This document shows, one piece after another, positions 7,407 through 15,592 of a DNA stretch of 64,000 nucleotides; position 1 is the first letter of the stretch, and every line of letters begins with the position of its first letter. Origin of the DNA: Streptomyces phaeolivaceus (GTDB taxonomy: Bacteria > Actinomycetota > Actinomycetes > Streptomycetales > Streptomycetaceae); assembly GCF_009184865.1 (NCBI RefSeq), contig NZ_CP045096.1, forward strand, positions 9,362,001 through 9,426,000. The letters run 5' to 3'. The notes below the pieces were generated by a model. It saw only the letters and a list, made by a program, of their open reading frames with translations. It was not told where the DNA came from and did not search any database. Both the position numbers and the translations under genes were made by a program.

Positions 7407-9239
7407 ATGTCCACCCCCCACACGCCGTCCGGCACCACGTCCCCCGACCCGGAGGAACTGGGCTTCGACCCGGACACCCTCCGCGCCCGGTACCGGGCCG
7501 AGCGCGAGCGCCGGATCCGCCCGGACGGCGGCGCGCAGTACCAGCGGATCGGCGGCGAGTTCGCGTACTACGACGACGATCCGTACGCCGACCAGGAGTT
7601 CACCCGGGAGCCGCTGCACGACCGGGTCGAGGCCGTCGTCATCGGCGGCGGCTTCGGCGGGCTGCTCGCCGGGGCCCGGCTGCGGCAGGCGGGCGTCGAG
7701 TCGATCCGGGTGATCGAGAAGGGCGGCGACTTCGGCGGCACCTGGTACTGGAACCGCTACCCCGGCATCCACTGCGACATCGAGTCGTACATCTACCTCC
7801 CCCTCCTCGAAGAGCTGGGCTACGTCCCGAAGTGGAAGTACGCGCCGGGCGAGGAGATCCGGCAGCACACCCGGGCCATCGGCCGTCACTTCGACCTCTA
7901 CCGGGACGCGGCCTTCCAGACCGTCGCCACCGAACTGCGCTGGGACGACACCGAGTTGGAGTGGATCGTCGCCACCGACCGGGGCGACCGCGTCCGGGCC
8001 CGCTATGTCGTCGTCTCCAGCGGCACCCTCAGCCAGCCGAAACTGCCCGGCATCCCCGGCATCGACACCTTCAAGGGTCACACCTTCCACACCAGCCGCT
8101 GGGACTACGCCTACACGGGCGGCGACGCGAACGGCGGCCTCACCGGGCTCGCCGACAAGCGGGTCGCGGTGATCGGCACCGGCGCCACCGCCATCCAGGT
8201 CGTCCCCCATCTCGGGGCCGACGCCGCCCAGGTGTACGTCTTCCAGCGCACCCCCTCGACCGTCGACGTACGCGGCAACGGGCCCACCGACGAGGAGTGG
8301 GCGAAGACGCTCACCCCCGGCTGGCAGGGCGAGCGCATGGACAACTTCCTGAAGACCGTCACCGGCGTCCGGGCCGACGAGGATCTGGTGAACGACGCCT
8401 GGACGTCCAGCGCCCGCCTCCAGGAGAAGCTGATCCCCACCGACGCGTACGCGGACGTCCCGGCGGACGAGCGCGAACGGGCCTACGAGATCGCCGACTT
8501 CCAGAAGATGAACGAGCTGCGCGACCGGGTGGCCACGGTCGTCGAGGACCCGGAGACCGCCGAGAAGCTCAAGCCCTGGTACCGGTACATGTGCAAGCGG
8601 CCCACCTTCAGCGACCACTACCTCCAGACCTTCAACCGCCCCAACGTCACCCTCGTCGACACGGCCGACACCCACGGCGTCGAACGGATCACCGACAAGG
8701 CCGTGGTGGTCGGCGGGGTCGAGTACGAGGTGGACTGCGTCATCTTCGCCACCGGCTTCGAGGTCGGCGTCTCGGGGCTGCTCTCCGGCCGTCTGCCCGC
8801 GTACGGCCGGGACGGCGTCGGCCTGCTGGAGACCTGGATGACGGCCGGTCCGAAGACCCTCCACGGCTTCTACAGCCACGGCTTCCCCAACCTCTTCCAG
8901 CTCGGCCCCATGCAGAACGCCAGCGCCGTCAACTACGTCCACATCCTCGACCAGCAGTCCCTCCATGTCGGCGAGGTCGTCGCCGAGGCCCGCAGGCGCC
9001 GCGCCCGGTACGTCGAGCCGACCGCCGAGGCCCAGGACGCCTGGGTCGCCACCATCCGCGAGAAGGCCGCCGACCTGTACAGGTTCCAGGCACAGTGCAC
9101 CCCCGGCTACTACAACAACGAGGGCCGGCCCCGGGAGCGCAGCGAGTCGTACGGCGACGGACCGGTGGCCTTCCACGAACTGCTGCGCCGCTGGCGCGCG
9201 GACGGCGGCATGGACGACGTTCTCGTGGGCGCCGAGTGA
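7407..9239 (+). CDS. Type I Baeyer-Villiger monooxygenase
   Basis: Flavoprotein of 610 residues. FAD motif VVIGGGFGGLLAGARL near residues 73-88, GGTWYWNRYPG (BVMO/FMO signature) and NADPH motif VIGTGATAIQ near 255. The decisive fingerprint FxGxxxHxxxW appears as Phe222, Gly224, His228 and Trp232 (FKGHTFHTSRW). The N-terminal extension of about 70 residues is as in phenylacetone- and cyclohexanone-type enzymes. It inserts oxygen next to a carbonyl to give an ester or lactone using NADPH and O2. The gene starts 49 bases after the SDR and is followed after 26 bases by the lactonase-like gene. Substrate cannot be read from sequence. Confidence 0.93.
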   Translation: MSTPHTPSGTTSPDPEELGFDPDTLRARYRAERERRIRPDGGAQYQRIGGEFAYYDDDPYADQEFTREPLHDRVEAVVIGGGFGGLLAGARLRQAGVESIRVIEKGGDFGGTWYWNRYPGIHCDIESYIYLPLLEELGYVPKWKYAPGEEIRQHTRAIGRHFDLYRDAAFQTVATELRWDDTELEWIVATDRGDRVRARYVVVSSGTLSQPKLPGIPGIDTFKGHTFHTSRWDYAYTGGDANGGLTGLADKRVAVIGTGATAIQVVPHLGADAAQVYVFQRTPSTVDVRGNGPTDEEWAKTLTPGWQGERMDNFLKTVTGVRADEDLVNDAWTSSARLQEKLIPTDAYADVPADERERAYEIADFQKMNELRDRVATVVEDPETAEKLKPWYRYMCKRPTFSDHYLQTFNRPNVTLVDTADTHGVERITDKAVVVGGVEYEVDCVIFATGFEVGVSGLLSGRLPAYGRDGVGLLETWMTAGPKTLHGFYSHGFPNLFQLGPMQNASAVNYVHILDQQSLHVGEVVAEARRRRARYVEPTAEAQDAWVATIREKAADLYRFQAQCTPGYYNNEGRPRERSESYGDGPVAFHELLRRWRADGGMDDVLVGAE

Positions 9240-9265
9240 GGCCCGAGGGGACGGCGGAGGACGGC

Positions 9266-10954
9266 ATGAGCACTCCGGAAGCGGGTACGGGCAAGCGGCC
9301 CAACCGGTACGACGCGACCGGCGATCTCCGTACCACCAGCGCCCGTTGGGAGGCGCGGCGGCTCAACCCGCCCAATCCGCTGTGGGGTTCCAACGGGGTC
9401 GCGTTCGGCCCCGACGGGCGGCTGTACGTGGCGCAGTTCCTCGCCGGGCAGATCAGCGCCGTCGACCCGGGCACCGGGGACGTCGAGGTCGTCGTCCCGA
9501 TGGACAGCCCGGTGCAGTCGCCGGACGACCTCGCGTTCGGCGCGGACGGCTCGATGTACATAGCCGACCTGGTGCCGGGCCGGGTGTGGCGGCGGAGCCC
9601 GGCGGGGGAGTACAGCCTCGTCTCCGACGACATCACCAACCCCAACGGCATCACCTGTGTCGGGGACCGGCTCTTCGTCAACGAGATGAAGTTCGACGGC
9701 CGGCTGATGGAGCTGTTCCCGGACGGCGGCGACCCGGTGGTGCTCACCGAGGGCCTGGCCCTGGGCAACGCGATGCAGCGCGGCCCGGACGGCCACCTGT
9801 ACTACCCACACATGATCACCGGGCAGGTCTGGCGGATCCCGCCGGACGGCGGGACACCCGAGGTGGTCACCGAGGACGTGCACCAGCCGGTCGCGGTCCG
9901 CTTCGACCGGGGCGGTGTGCTGCACGTCGTCTCGCGCGGCGTCGAGGGCATCGTCACCCGGATCGACCTGCACGGGAGCGGCACCCGCACGCTCGTCACC
10001 AGCGGGCTGACGGGCCTGGACAACGCGGCGTTCGACGCCGAGAACCGGATGTTCGTCTCCAGCTACGCCGCCGGCGGCGTCAGCGAGCTGCACCCCGACG
10101 GCCGCACCCGCGACCTCGTGCCCCGGGGCTTCGACGGGCCCTACGGCATCACGGTCGACCTCGGCGGCACGGTGTACGCGGCCGACCACTACCGACTGGC
10201 GAGCCCCGCGCCCGACGAGGTGCGGACACGACTGCTGCTGCCCTTCGCCCACGGCATCACCGCCGACGGCGAACTGCTGCACTACACCTCGCAGTTCGGC
10301 GCCGTACTCACCCACGACCCCAGGTCCGGGACCACCCGCGAGCGGGCACGCGGCCTCGACCGGCCCATCGGGATCGCGGTCGGGCCGGAAGGCTCGCTCG
10401 TGGTGGCCGAGGCGGGCGCGGGCCGGGTCGTGTCCGTCGACGCCACCGCGACGGACACCGGTACGGATCGCGGTACGGACCCCGGATCCGTGACCGTGCT
10501 CGCCGAAGGGCTCGACCGGCCCACGGACGTGGTCTTCGACGCGCGGGGCCGCCTCCACGTCAGCGAGGAACGGCTCGGGACGGTCCTGCGGATCGAGACG
10601 GACGGCGCCGGGACCGCCGTGGTCGCCGACGGCCTCGGCGCACCGCAGGGGCTGGCGGTCCTGGGCGACGAGCTGTTCGTGGTGGAGACCGGGCCGCGCA
10701 GGCTGCACGCGATCTCCCTCGTCACGGGGGAGCGGCGCATCGACGCCGAGGACCTCCCGGTCGGACCGCCCCCGGGTGTCGTCCCGCGTACGGAACCGTC
10801 GCTGTTCGCCGGTGGCATGCCCGGGATGGCCCGTCGGTTCGCGGGCCTCGCCGCCGCCCCGGACGGGACCCTCCTGCTGTCGGCCAACGGTGAGGGCACC
10901 GTGCTGCGGCTGATCCCGAAGGCTGGGGCGGCCGGGGCTCAGCCGGAGCGGTAG
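9266..10954 (+). CDS. SMP-30/NHL-type beta-propeller, putative lactonase
   Basis: 562 residues, without a signal peptide, built from repeated beta-propeller blades such as NGVAFGPDGRLYVAQF, DDLAFGADGSMYIAD, NPNGITCVGDRLFVNE, DNAAFDAENRMFVSSY and GITVDLGGTVYAAD. These resemble SMP-30, gluconolactonase and strictosidine-synthase-like proteins. With more than six such segments it is longer than a single propeller. In this operon the plausible role is metal-dependent opening of the lactone made by the Baeyer-Villiger enzyme (inference). It is the last gene of the block; its 3' end overlaps the remnant of a LysR gene on the opposite strand. Confidence 0.75.
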   Translation: MSTPEAGTGKRPNRYDATGDLRTTSARWEARRLNPPNPLWGSNGVAFGPDGRLYVAQFLAGQISAVDPGTGDVEVVVPMDSPVQSPDDLAFGADGSMYIADLVPGRVWRRSPAGEYSLVSDDITNPNGITCVGDRLFVNEMKFDGRLMELFPDGGDPVVLTEGLALGNAMQRGPDGHLYYPHMITGQVWRIPPDGGTPEVVTEDVHQPVAVRFDRGGVLHVVSRGVEGIVTRIDLHGSGTRTLVTSGLTGLDNAAFDAENRMFVSSYAAGGVSELHPDGRTRDLVPRGFDGPYGITVDLGGTVYAADHYRLASPAPDEVRTRLLLPFAHGITADGELLHYTSQFGAVLTHDPRSGTTRERARGLDRPIGIAVGPEGSLVVAEAGAGRVVSVDATATDTGTDRGTDPGSVTVLAEGLDRPTDVVFDARGRLHVSEERLGTVLRIETDGAGTAVVADGLGAPQGLAVLGDELFVVETGPRRLHAISLVTGERRIDAEDLPVGPPPGVVPRTEPSLFAGGMPGMARRFAGLAAAPDGTLLLSANGEGTVLRLIPKAGAAGAQPER

Positions 10955-11082
10955 AGCTCCGAGAGCAGTTCGACGGCGGCCGGGGTGGCGGGATGTGGGT
11001 CGTCCCGCCACCAGGCCAGCCGCACGGCGATCGGCTCGGCGTCCCGCACCGGCCGGTAGACGACCCCGGGCCGCCGCCCGCA
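10941..11082 (-). pseudogene. LysR-type regulator, C-terminal fragment
   Basis: Read leftwards from about 11082 the minus strand encodes RRPGVVYRPVRDAEP, then IAVRLAWWRDD and AAVELLSELYRSG followed by TGA at 10941. This is the usual C-terminal end of a LysR effector domain. The remainder, including the helix-turn-helix, is absent because the sequence changes at about 11080 into a rightward PIG-L-family fragment. It was probably the regulator of the aromatic operon to its right or of the oxidative operon to its left. Confidence 0.65.
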
Positions 11083-11423
11083 TGGCCCTGGACGCCCGGA
11101 TCCTCGCCCAGGCCATCGGCTACCCCGCCGACGGCGAGATCATCGGCGCCCCGCCCGTCTTCTTCTTCGAGCCCCACCAGCCCGAGATGTGCGGCTTCAA
11201 ACCAGAGGTCCTCCTCGACATCACCGAGGTCTGGGAGACCAAGCGCGAGGCCATGGAGTGCCTGGGCGCCCAACGGCACCTGTGGGACTACTACACCGAC
11301 CTCGCCGTACGCCGGGGAGTCCAGCTCAAGCGCAACGCGGGCCCCAACCTGGGCCTCGCGCACCAGACGATGGCCGAGGCGTACATGCGCCCCTACCCGC
11401 AGGTCACGGGGGTGCTGGACTGA
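11083..11423 (+). pseudogene. PIG-L/LmbE family hydratase fragment (GalB-like)
   Basis: The frame reads AARMALDARILAQAIGYPAD, then APPVFFFEPHQPEMCGFKPEV and LLDITEVWETKREAMECLGAQ up to TVTGVLD-like ends and TGA. This matches the C-terminal half of PIG-L-fold proteins of the GalB type, the 4-oxalomesaconate hydratase of gallate catabolism. The N-terminal zinc-binding half is missing, cut at the joint with the LysR remnant. The stop overlaps the ATG of the aldolase gene (TGATG), so the original operon order is still visible. Confidence 0.65.
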
Positions 11424-12091
11424 TGGGCGGCGTGATCGTCACCAACCCGCCGAAGGCGGACCCGAAGGACGTCGAGGCGCTCGGCCGGTACGGCGTCGCC
11501 ACCGTCCACGAGGCCATGGGCCGCACCGGTCTCCTCGGCACCCACCTCCGCCCGATCCAGCGGGACACCCGGATCGCCGGCACCGCCGTCACGGTCCTGT
11601 CCTGGCCCGGCGACAACCTCATGATCCACGCGGCCGTCGAACAGTGCGGCGAGGGCGACATCCTCGTCGTCACCACCACCTCACCGTCCACCGACGGCAT
11701 GTTCGGCGAACTCTTCGCCACCGCGCTCCGACGCCGGGGCGTACGCGGCCTGGTGATCAACGCCGGTATCCGCGACACCGCCGAACTGCGCGCGATGGAC
11801 TTCCCCGCCTGGGCCGCCGCCGTCAGCCCCCAGGGCACGGTCAAGGCCACCGGGGGCTCCGTCAACGTCCCCGTGGCCGTCGGCGGCCAACTCGTCCACC
11901 CCGGCGACGTGATCCTCGCCGACGACGACGGCGTGGTCGTCGTCCCCCGCACCCGGGCCCGGCACACCGCCGAGGCCTCCGAGGCCCGCGAACGCAAGGA
12001 GGCCGCCGCCCGCGCCGCCTTTCTCGACGGCCAACTCGGCCTGGACCGCTACGGGTTGCGCGAGACGCTCGTACGACTCGGGGTGACCTAG
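11423..12091 (+). CDS. 4-carboxy-4-hydroxy-2-oxoadipate aldolase/RraA-like protein
   Basis: 222 residues of the RraA/HMG-aldolase fold: ATVHEAMGRTG, GTAVTVL, EGDILVV, GVRGLVINAGIRD (the Gly-Arg-Asp substrate site) and GDVILADDDGVVVVPR. The family cleaves 4-carboxy-4-hydroxy-2-oxoadipate to pyruvate and oxaloacetate at the end of the gallate and protocatechuate 4,5-cleavage routes, and often decarboxylates oxaloacetate. It is flanked by broken hydratase and tautomerase genes of the same pathway and is the only complete member left. Ring-cleavage dioxygenase is not visible. RraA-type proteins without aldolase activity exist, so function relies on context. Confidence 0.8.
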   Translation: MGGVIVTNPPKADPKDVEALGRYGVATVHEAMGRTGLLGTHLRPIQRDTRIAGTAVTVLSWPGDNLMIHAAVEQCGEGDILVVTTTSPSTDGMFGELFATALRRRGVRGLVINAGIRDTAELRAMDFPAWAAAVSPQGTVKATGGSVNVPVAVGGQLVHPGDVILADDDGVVVVPRTRARHTAEASEARERKEAAARAAFLDGQLGLDRYGLRETLVRLGVT

Positions 12092-12141
12092 CGGTCGTAC
12101 GAGGAGTACGAGCGGGAGGGGTCCGACTCATGAGGCCGTAC

Positions 12142-12177
12142 GCGGTGCACGCCGTGCACGCCGTTCACGCGGTGCGT
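12142..12177 (+). repeat. Four 9-base tandem repeats in a tiny ORF
   Basis: Four near-identical 9-mers of the type GCSGTKCAC encode His-Ala-Val repeats inside a 23-codon ORF (12130-12201) that ends in GTGA overlapping the next start. A real peptide is doubtful. It may be leftover sequence between operon genes. Confidence 0.45.
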
Positions 12178-12197
12178 ACCGGCGAGGAGGCCCGGCC

Positions 12198-12725
12198 GTG
12201 ACCGGGTGGGCCGAGGGGGTCCGCTGCACGCTGATGCGCGGCGGCACCTCCAAGGGCGCCTACTTCCTCGCCGACGACCTGCCCACCCGCGCCGCCGACC
12301 TCTTCGGCGCCCCACGCGTCTCGTCCCTCTCGTCCCTCTCGTCCCTCTGGTTCGCGCTGCCCGCCGCCGGTGTCTTCCCGCTCAGCGTCCGGATGCCGCT
12401 CGGGGTGACCTTCCTGGTCGTCTTCCTCACCGGCGTCTTCCTCAACAGCGCCCAGTCGATGATCTACGCGACGGTCTCCCTCCGCTCCACCCCCGAGAAC
12501 CGGGCCACGGCCGTCGGCTGGACCTCCGGCACGGGCCGCTTCGGCGCCGTCTTCGGACCCTGGCTCGGCGGCCGGCTCCTCGCCGCCGGCAACGGCGACT
12601 GGGGCTTCACCGCCTGCGCCCTCGCCGGAGTCTCCTCCATGGTCTTCATCGGCATCGCCTCCCTGCGGACGTCCGGCCGGACCCCGCAGGACGACCCATG
12701 GAAGTCCCTGTCACCGACGGGCTGA
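12198..12725 (+). pseudogene. PrpF/4-oxalomesaconate tautomerase N-terminus fused to MFS transporter C-terminus
   Basis: GTG at 12198 begins GVRCTLMRGGTSKGAYFLA, the signature start of PrpF-fold isomerases including GalD (4-oxalomesaconate tautomerase). After about 35 residues (LPTRAADLFGAP) the frame passes through a triple TCGTCCCTC repeat and then encodes membrane helices with STPENRATAVGWTSGTGRFG and GPWLGG, the C-terminal part of a major-facilitator aromatic-acid symporter. Two genes have thus been joined in frame by deletion, losing most of the isomerase and the first nine or so helices of the transporter. The 175-residue product is unlikely to do either job. Confidence 0.75.
12321..12347 (+). 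repeat. TCGTCCCTC triplicated at the fusion joint
   Basis: Three perfect 9-base direct repeats, encoding Ser-Leu/Ser-Ser-Leu steps, sit at the boundary between tautomerase-like and transporter-like sequence. They may be the scar of the deletion. Confidence 0.7.
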
Positions 12726-12752
12726 TCGGGGGGCACGGGGCGGCCCCGCGGC

Positions 12753-13700
12753 CTAGGACGACGGCGTCTCCTCGAACGCCCGCCGCACCCGCTCCGCGAT
12801 CAGCGGATACACCTCGCGGGCCCTGGCCTCGTCCTGGTTGTCGTAGCCGTGGTCGGCCCCGCTGACATCGTGATGGCCGACCAGGGCCCCGGCCGTGCGG
12901 AGCCGGTCGGCGTAGGCCACGCCCTCGGCCTTGAGCAGGTCGTACTCGGCGGTGACCACGAAGGCGGGAGCGATCCCCTTGAGCGCGGCGGTGTCCGAGG
13001 GGTGCGCGGGCGAGGCCAGGGGATCGACGCGCCGCTTCGGGTCCGGGATGTACGCGCTGTCGAAGACGTCCGCCATCCACGGGCGCAGCATCGGTCTCGC
13101 GATCGCGGCCCGCTTGTCCCGGGCGGCGGTCGCGAGGTCGAGCGGCGGATAGTGCAGCACCTGGAGGGCGAGCGAAGGACCGCCCTCCTCCAGAACCTGG
13201 CGGGCCACCGCCGCCGCCAGGCCACCGCCCGCGCTCTGCCCGCCCACCGACAGCCGGCCGCCGTCCCAGCCGTGCTCGTCCCCGTGCCCGGCGGCCCACC
13301 GGACGACCTCGAACGCCTGTCGGGGCGCCGCGGGGAACGGATGCTGCGGGGCGACCACATAGTCCACGTTGAGCACGGCCACGCCCGCCTCGACGGCTAT
13401 GCACCGGCACAGCGAGTCGTCCAGCTCGATCTGCGGCATGACATAGCCGCCGCCATGGAAGTTGACATGCAGCGGCGGGGGAGCGGCGCCCTCGGCGGAG
13501 GGCAGATAGAGCACGGCGCGGGCCGGGCCGTACGCCGTCGGGACGGTCAACTCGCGGGTGGCGCAGGCGTATTCGGGGAGGCGGGCGAGCCATCCGGCCG
13601 TGGAGCCCGGCCCACTGGCCCGGCGGCTCGCCAGCGCCAGAAGACCTTGCATCGCCTTGGCCGCGAGGGCGGCCACCGCAGGGCGGGCGAGAAGGGACAT
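12753..13700 (-). CDS. Alpha/beta hydrolase, HSL-family esterase
   Basis: 315 residues. Oxyanion-hole motif HVNFHGGGYVMP, nucleophile elbow GGQSAGGGLAAA, acid Asp in TAEYDLLKAEG and histidine in SGADHGYDN: the hormone-sensitive-lipase layout. An N-terminal hydrophobic stretch is present without a clear cleavage site. ATG at 13700. It is divergent from MarR copy 2 with one TTACTTGAGTCAGGCAA site in the 81-base spacer, so it is likely controlled by that regulator. Acts on short acyl esters in this family; substrate unknown. Confidence 0.9.
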   Translation of the reverse strand: MSLLARPAVAALAAKAMQGLLALASRRASGPGSTAGWLARLPEYACATRELTVPTAYGPARAVLYLPSAEGAAPPPLHVNFHGGGYVMPQIELDDSLCRCIAVEAGVAVLNVDYVVAPQHPFPAAPRQAFEVVRWAAGHGDEHGWDGGRLSVGGQSAGGGLAAAVARQVLEEGGPSLALQVLHYPPLDLATAARDKRAAIARPMLRPWMADVFDSAYIPDPKRRVDPLASPAHPSDTAALKGIAPAFVVTAEYDLLKAEGVAYADRLRTAGALVGHHDVSGADHGYDNQDEARAREVYPLIAERVRRAFEETPSS

Positions 13701-13743
13701 GGGGGCTCCGTTCGGTCGCGGGGGCTACCCCGGGGCGATGAAC

Positions 13744-13760
13744 TTACTTGAGTCAGGCAA
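13744..13760. promoter_or_regulatory. MarR-type palindrome, fourth copy
   Basis: TTACTTGAGTCAGGCAA, matching 15 of 17 bases of the sites at 1831-1908, lies between the esterase start (13700) and the MarR copy 2 start (13782). A site shared by two paralogous regulators suggests cross-regulation. Confidence 0.75.
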
Positions 13761-13781
13761 CAAGATGGTAAAGTAGGGCCC

Positions 13782-14300
13782 ATGTCCCCATCACCGCTAC
13801 CCTCCGACCCCGCTTCCCCGGAAGTGATCGAGATCGAGCGAGCCCTCACCCGCATCACCTACCTCAGCACCCGTGCTCGGGCGCACGAGCGGCTGATGAG
13901 CCTGGCCGGTGTACCGCTGGACCGCGCCGCCGTGGCCCTGCTGCGGCAGATCGCCGACTCCGAGCCGCTGCGGCCGGGGGAGCTGGCCAACCGCCTCGGC
14001 GTCGAGGCCTCCCATGTCACCCGCCAGGTCCAGCAGCTCCAGAAGACCGGCTACGTCACCCGCGTCCCCGACCCGGACGACCGCCGCGCCCAGCGCATCG
14101 AACTCACCCCGGTCGGCAAGCAGGCCATAGGCCGCATCCGTGAGGCCGGCGTCCGCGGCATGCAGATGGCACTGTCCGAGTGGTCCCCCGAGGAACTCCA
14201 GCAGCTCGCGGGCCTCTTCCACCGTATGGTGGACGATTTTCTGACGCATGCGAATGATGTGGTGGAGCAGGAGCCGGTGAGTGCGGCGGGTGTGGACTGA
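13782..14300 (+). CDS. MarR family transcriptional regulator (copy 2)
   Basis: 172 residues and strongly similar throughout to the MarR protein at 1925 (identical runs such as SPEVIEIERALTRITYLSTR and VEASHVTRQVQQL). Same helix-turn-helix (LRPGELANRL, SHVTRQVQQLQKTGY) and wing (DPDDRRAQRIELTP). ATG at 13782 is 21 bases after the palindrome. Differences cluster in the C-terminal helices, where ligand and dimer contacts lie. The divergent esterase resembles the esterase/MarR pairing at 1.7 kb. Confidence 0.9.
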   Translation: MSPSPLPSDPASPEVIEIERALTRITYLSTRARAHERLMSLAGVPLDRAAVALLRQIADSEPLRPGELANRLGVEASHVTRQVQQLQKTGYVTRVPDPDDRRAQRIELTPVGKQAIGRIREAGVRGMQMALSEWSPEELQQLAGLFHRMVDDFLTHANDVVEQEPVSAAGVD

Positions 14301-14311
14301 CCGGGGCCAGG

Positions 14312-14485
14312 TGTGTGGTGCGGGTGCGGGTCCGGTGGGGCTTCTCGCGCGGTTCCCCGCGCCTCTGAAGAGCCGGGGCCGCGCCCCGTGCTCTTCGGGC
14401 CGAAAAAGCAGGGCGCAGCCCCGCTTTATCAGAGGCGCGGGGAACCGCGCGACCAGCCCCCACCGAACCCGCACTCCGCACACCA
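14312..14485. repeat. Long intergenic palindrome, copy 1
   Basis: About 170 bases of nested inverted repeat. Outer arms are G/C tracts with GGTGGGG and CCCCACC; inner arms are CGCGCGGTTCCCCGCGCC and its complement; the centre holds a hairpin with GCCGGGGC and GCCCCG-type steps. It lies between convergent MarR copy 2 and the NDH-2-like gene, where it could end transcription from both sides. Related copies are at 16.6 and 56.4 kb, with a partial copy at 22.3 kb. Confidence 0.85.
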
Positions 14486-14488
14486 CCG

Positions 14489-15592
14489 TCAATACCCGAG
14501 CTGCCTCCGGACATACGGCGTCATCAACGTCCTCGCCTTCGCCAGCGTGGACGTCCGCGCCCCCAGCACCGCCGTCTCCCCACCGGGCACCGGCAGCAGC
14601 GTGATCCCGTCGGCCGGCCCGAGCGGCACGATCAGCGGGGTCCGCCGGACCGACCGGTACAGCCGCGGCTCCTTACGATGCTTGCCCGAACTCGTCAGGT
14701 ACGAACGGATGTTGTGCGCCGCGACGTCCGCCTGGGCGAACGCCACGGGGGAGATCTTCAGCTCGCTGACATCGTTCACATCGCCGACCGCGAACACATC
14801 CAGCTGCCCGTCGACCCGCAGCATGCCGTCGACCTTGATCTGCCCGGCCGCGTTCAGCCACCCCCCGTGCCCGGCCAGCCGCAGCCAGAGCGTGTTCGGT
14901 GTGGTGCCGTTGGTCCAGAACGCCAGATCGGCCTCGATGAGGTCGCCCCGGCCGTCCCGGTGCGTGCCGAAGTCGGGCCCGGGGGAGACGAACGAGTCCA
15001 GCCGCACCTGGACGTCGTGCGCCTCCAGCCAGCTCAGGGCCCGCCGCCCGGCCCACTTGCTGCCGGTGGAGTTGAGCAGTTCCGCCCCGGCGTGCGCGAG
15101 CGTGACCCGCGCGTCCGGCCGGGCCAGCCGGACCTCGGCGGCGAGTTCCACACCGCCCGGCCCACCGCCGACGATCAGCACATGCTCGGCGGCGGCCACA
15201 CTCTCCTGGTGCGCGGCGAACGTCTTGCCCGCCTCCTCCGCGGTGGTGCCCAGGAAACGGGCCGGCTCCGGATAGTCCGCGCCGGTCGCGATCACCACCA
15301 CGTCGTACGGCAGCCGCTCACCCGTGGCGAGCCGCACCTGCCGCTCGCCCGTGTCGATGTCGATCGCCTTGCCCACCACGACACGGCCGTTGCGCAGCAG
15401 CCGGTCGTACGGGACGAAGGGTGTCCATGTCCAGGCCTCGCGCACACCCGCGCGCAGTGCGGCGATGCGGTGGAAGAAGACCTCCTTGCGGTCCACGAGG
15501 GTGACCCGTGCGACCCCGTCCAGCTGCTTGGCGAGGCGGATGCCCCCGTATCCGCCGCCGATCACGATGATTTCGCCGTCAAGCACGCCCAT
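14489..15592 (-). CDS. NAD(P)/FAD-dependent oxidoreductase (NDH-2/AIFM2-like)
   Basis: 367 residues. FAD motif IIVIGGGYGGIRLAKQL, NAD(P) motif VLIVGGGPGGVELAAE near 165-180, and VFAVGDVND near 285 for FAD. This is the pattern of type II NADH dehydrogenases and AIFM2-like quinone reductases. No transmembrane segment is evident. ATG at 15592. The spacer upstream contains AACGTTTGAAACTTAAAGC, an AT-rich stretch that may carry its promoter. Likely transfers electrons from NAD(P)H to quinones. Confidence 0.85.
   Translation of the reverse strand: MGVLDGEIIVIGGGYGGIRLAKQLDGVARVTLVDRKEVFFHRIAALRAGVREAWTWTPFVPYDRLLRNGRVVVGKAIDIDTGERQVRLATGERLPYDVVVIATGADYPEPARFLGTTAEEAGKTFAAHQESVAAAEHVLIVGGGPGGVELAAEVRLARPDARVTLAHAGAELLNSTGSKWAGRRALSWLEAHDVQVRLDSFVSPGPDFGTHRDGRGDLIEADLAFWTNGTTPNTLWLRLAGHGGWLNAAGQIKVDGMLRVDGQLDVFAVGDVNDVSELKISPVAFAQADVAAHNIRSYLTSSGKHRKEPRLYRSVRRTPLIVPLGPADGITLLPVPGGETAVLGARTSTLAKARTLMTPYVRRQLGY

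Noticed and set aside
6390..9176. A 928-codon open frame antisense to the SDR and Baeyer-Villiger genes
   Set aside because: Long antisense frames are normal in DNA with very high third-position GC. Its product is Gly/Asp/Val-rich low complexity and the sense strand has clear enzyme motifs.
3816..10954. Naming the oxidative operon as a camphor pathway
   Set aside because: The chemistry order is alike, but no residue-level evidence identifies the substrate.
12130..12201. A 23-codon gene with His-Ala-Val repeats
   Set aside because: Only tandem repeat content and no homology-like feature; kept as a repeat entry.
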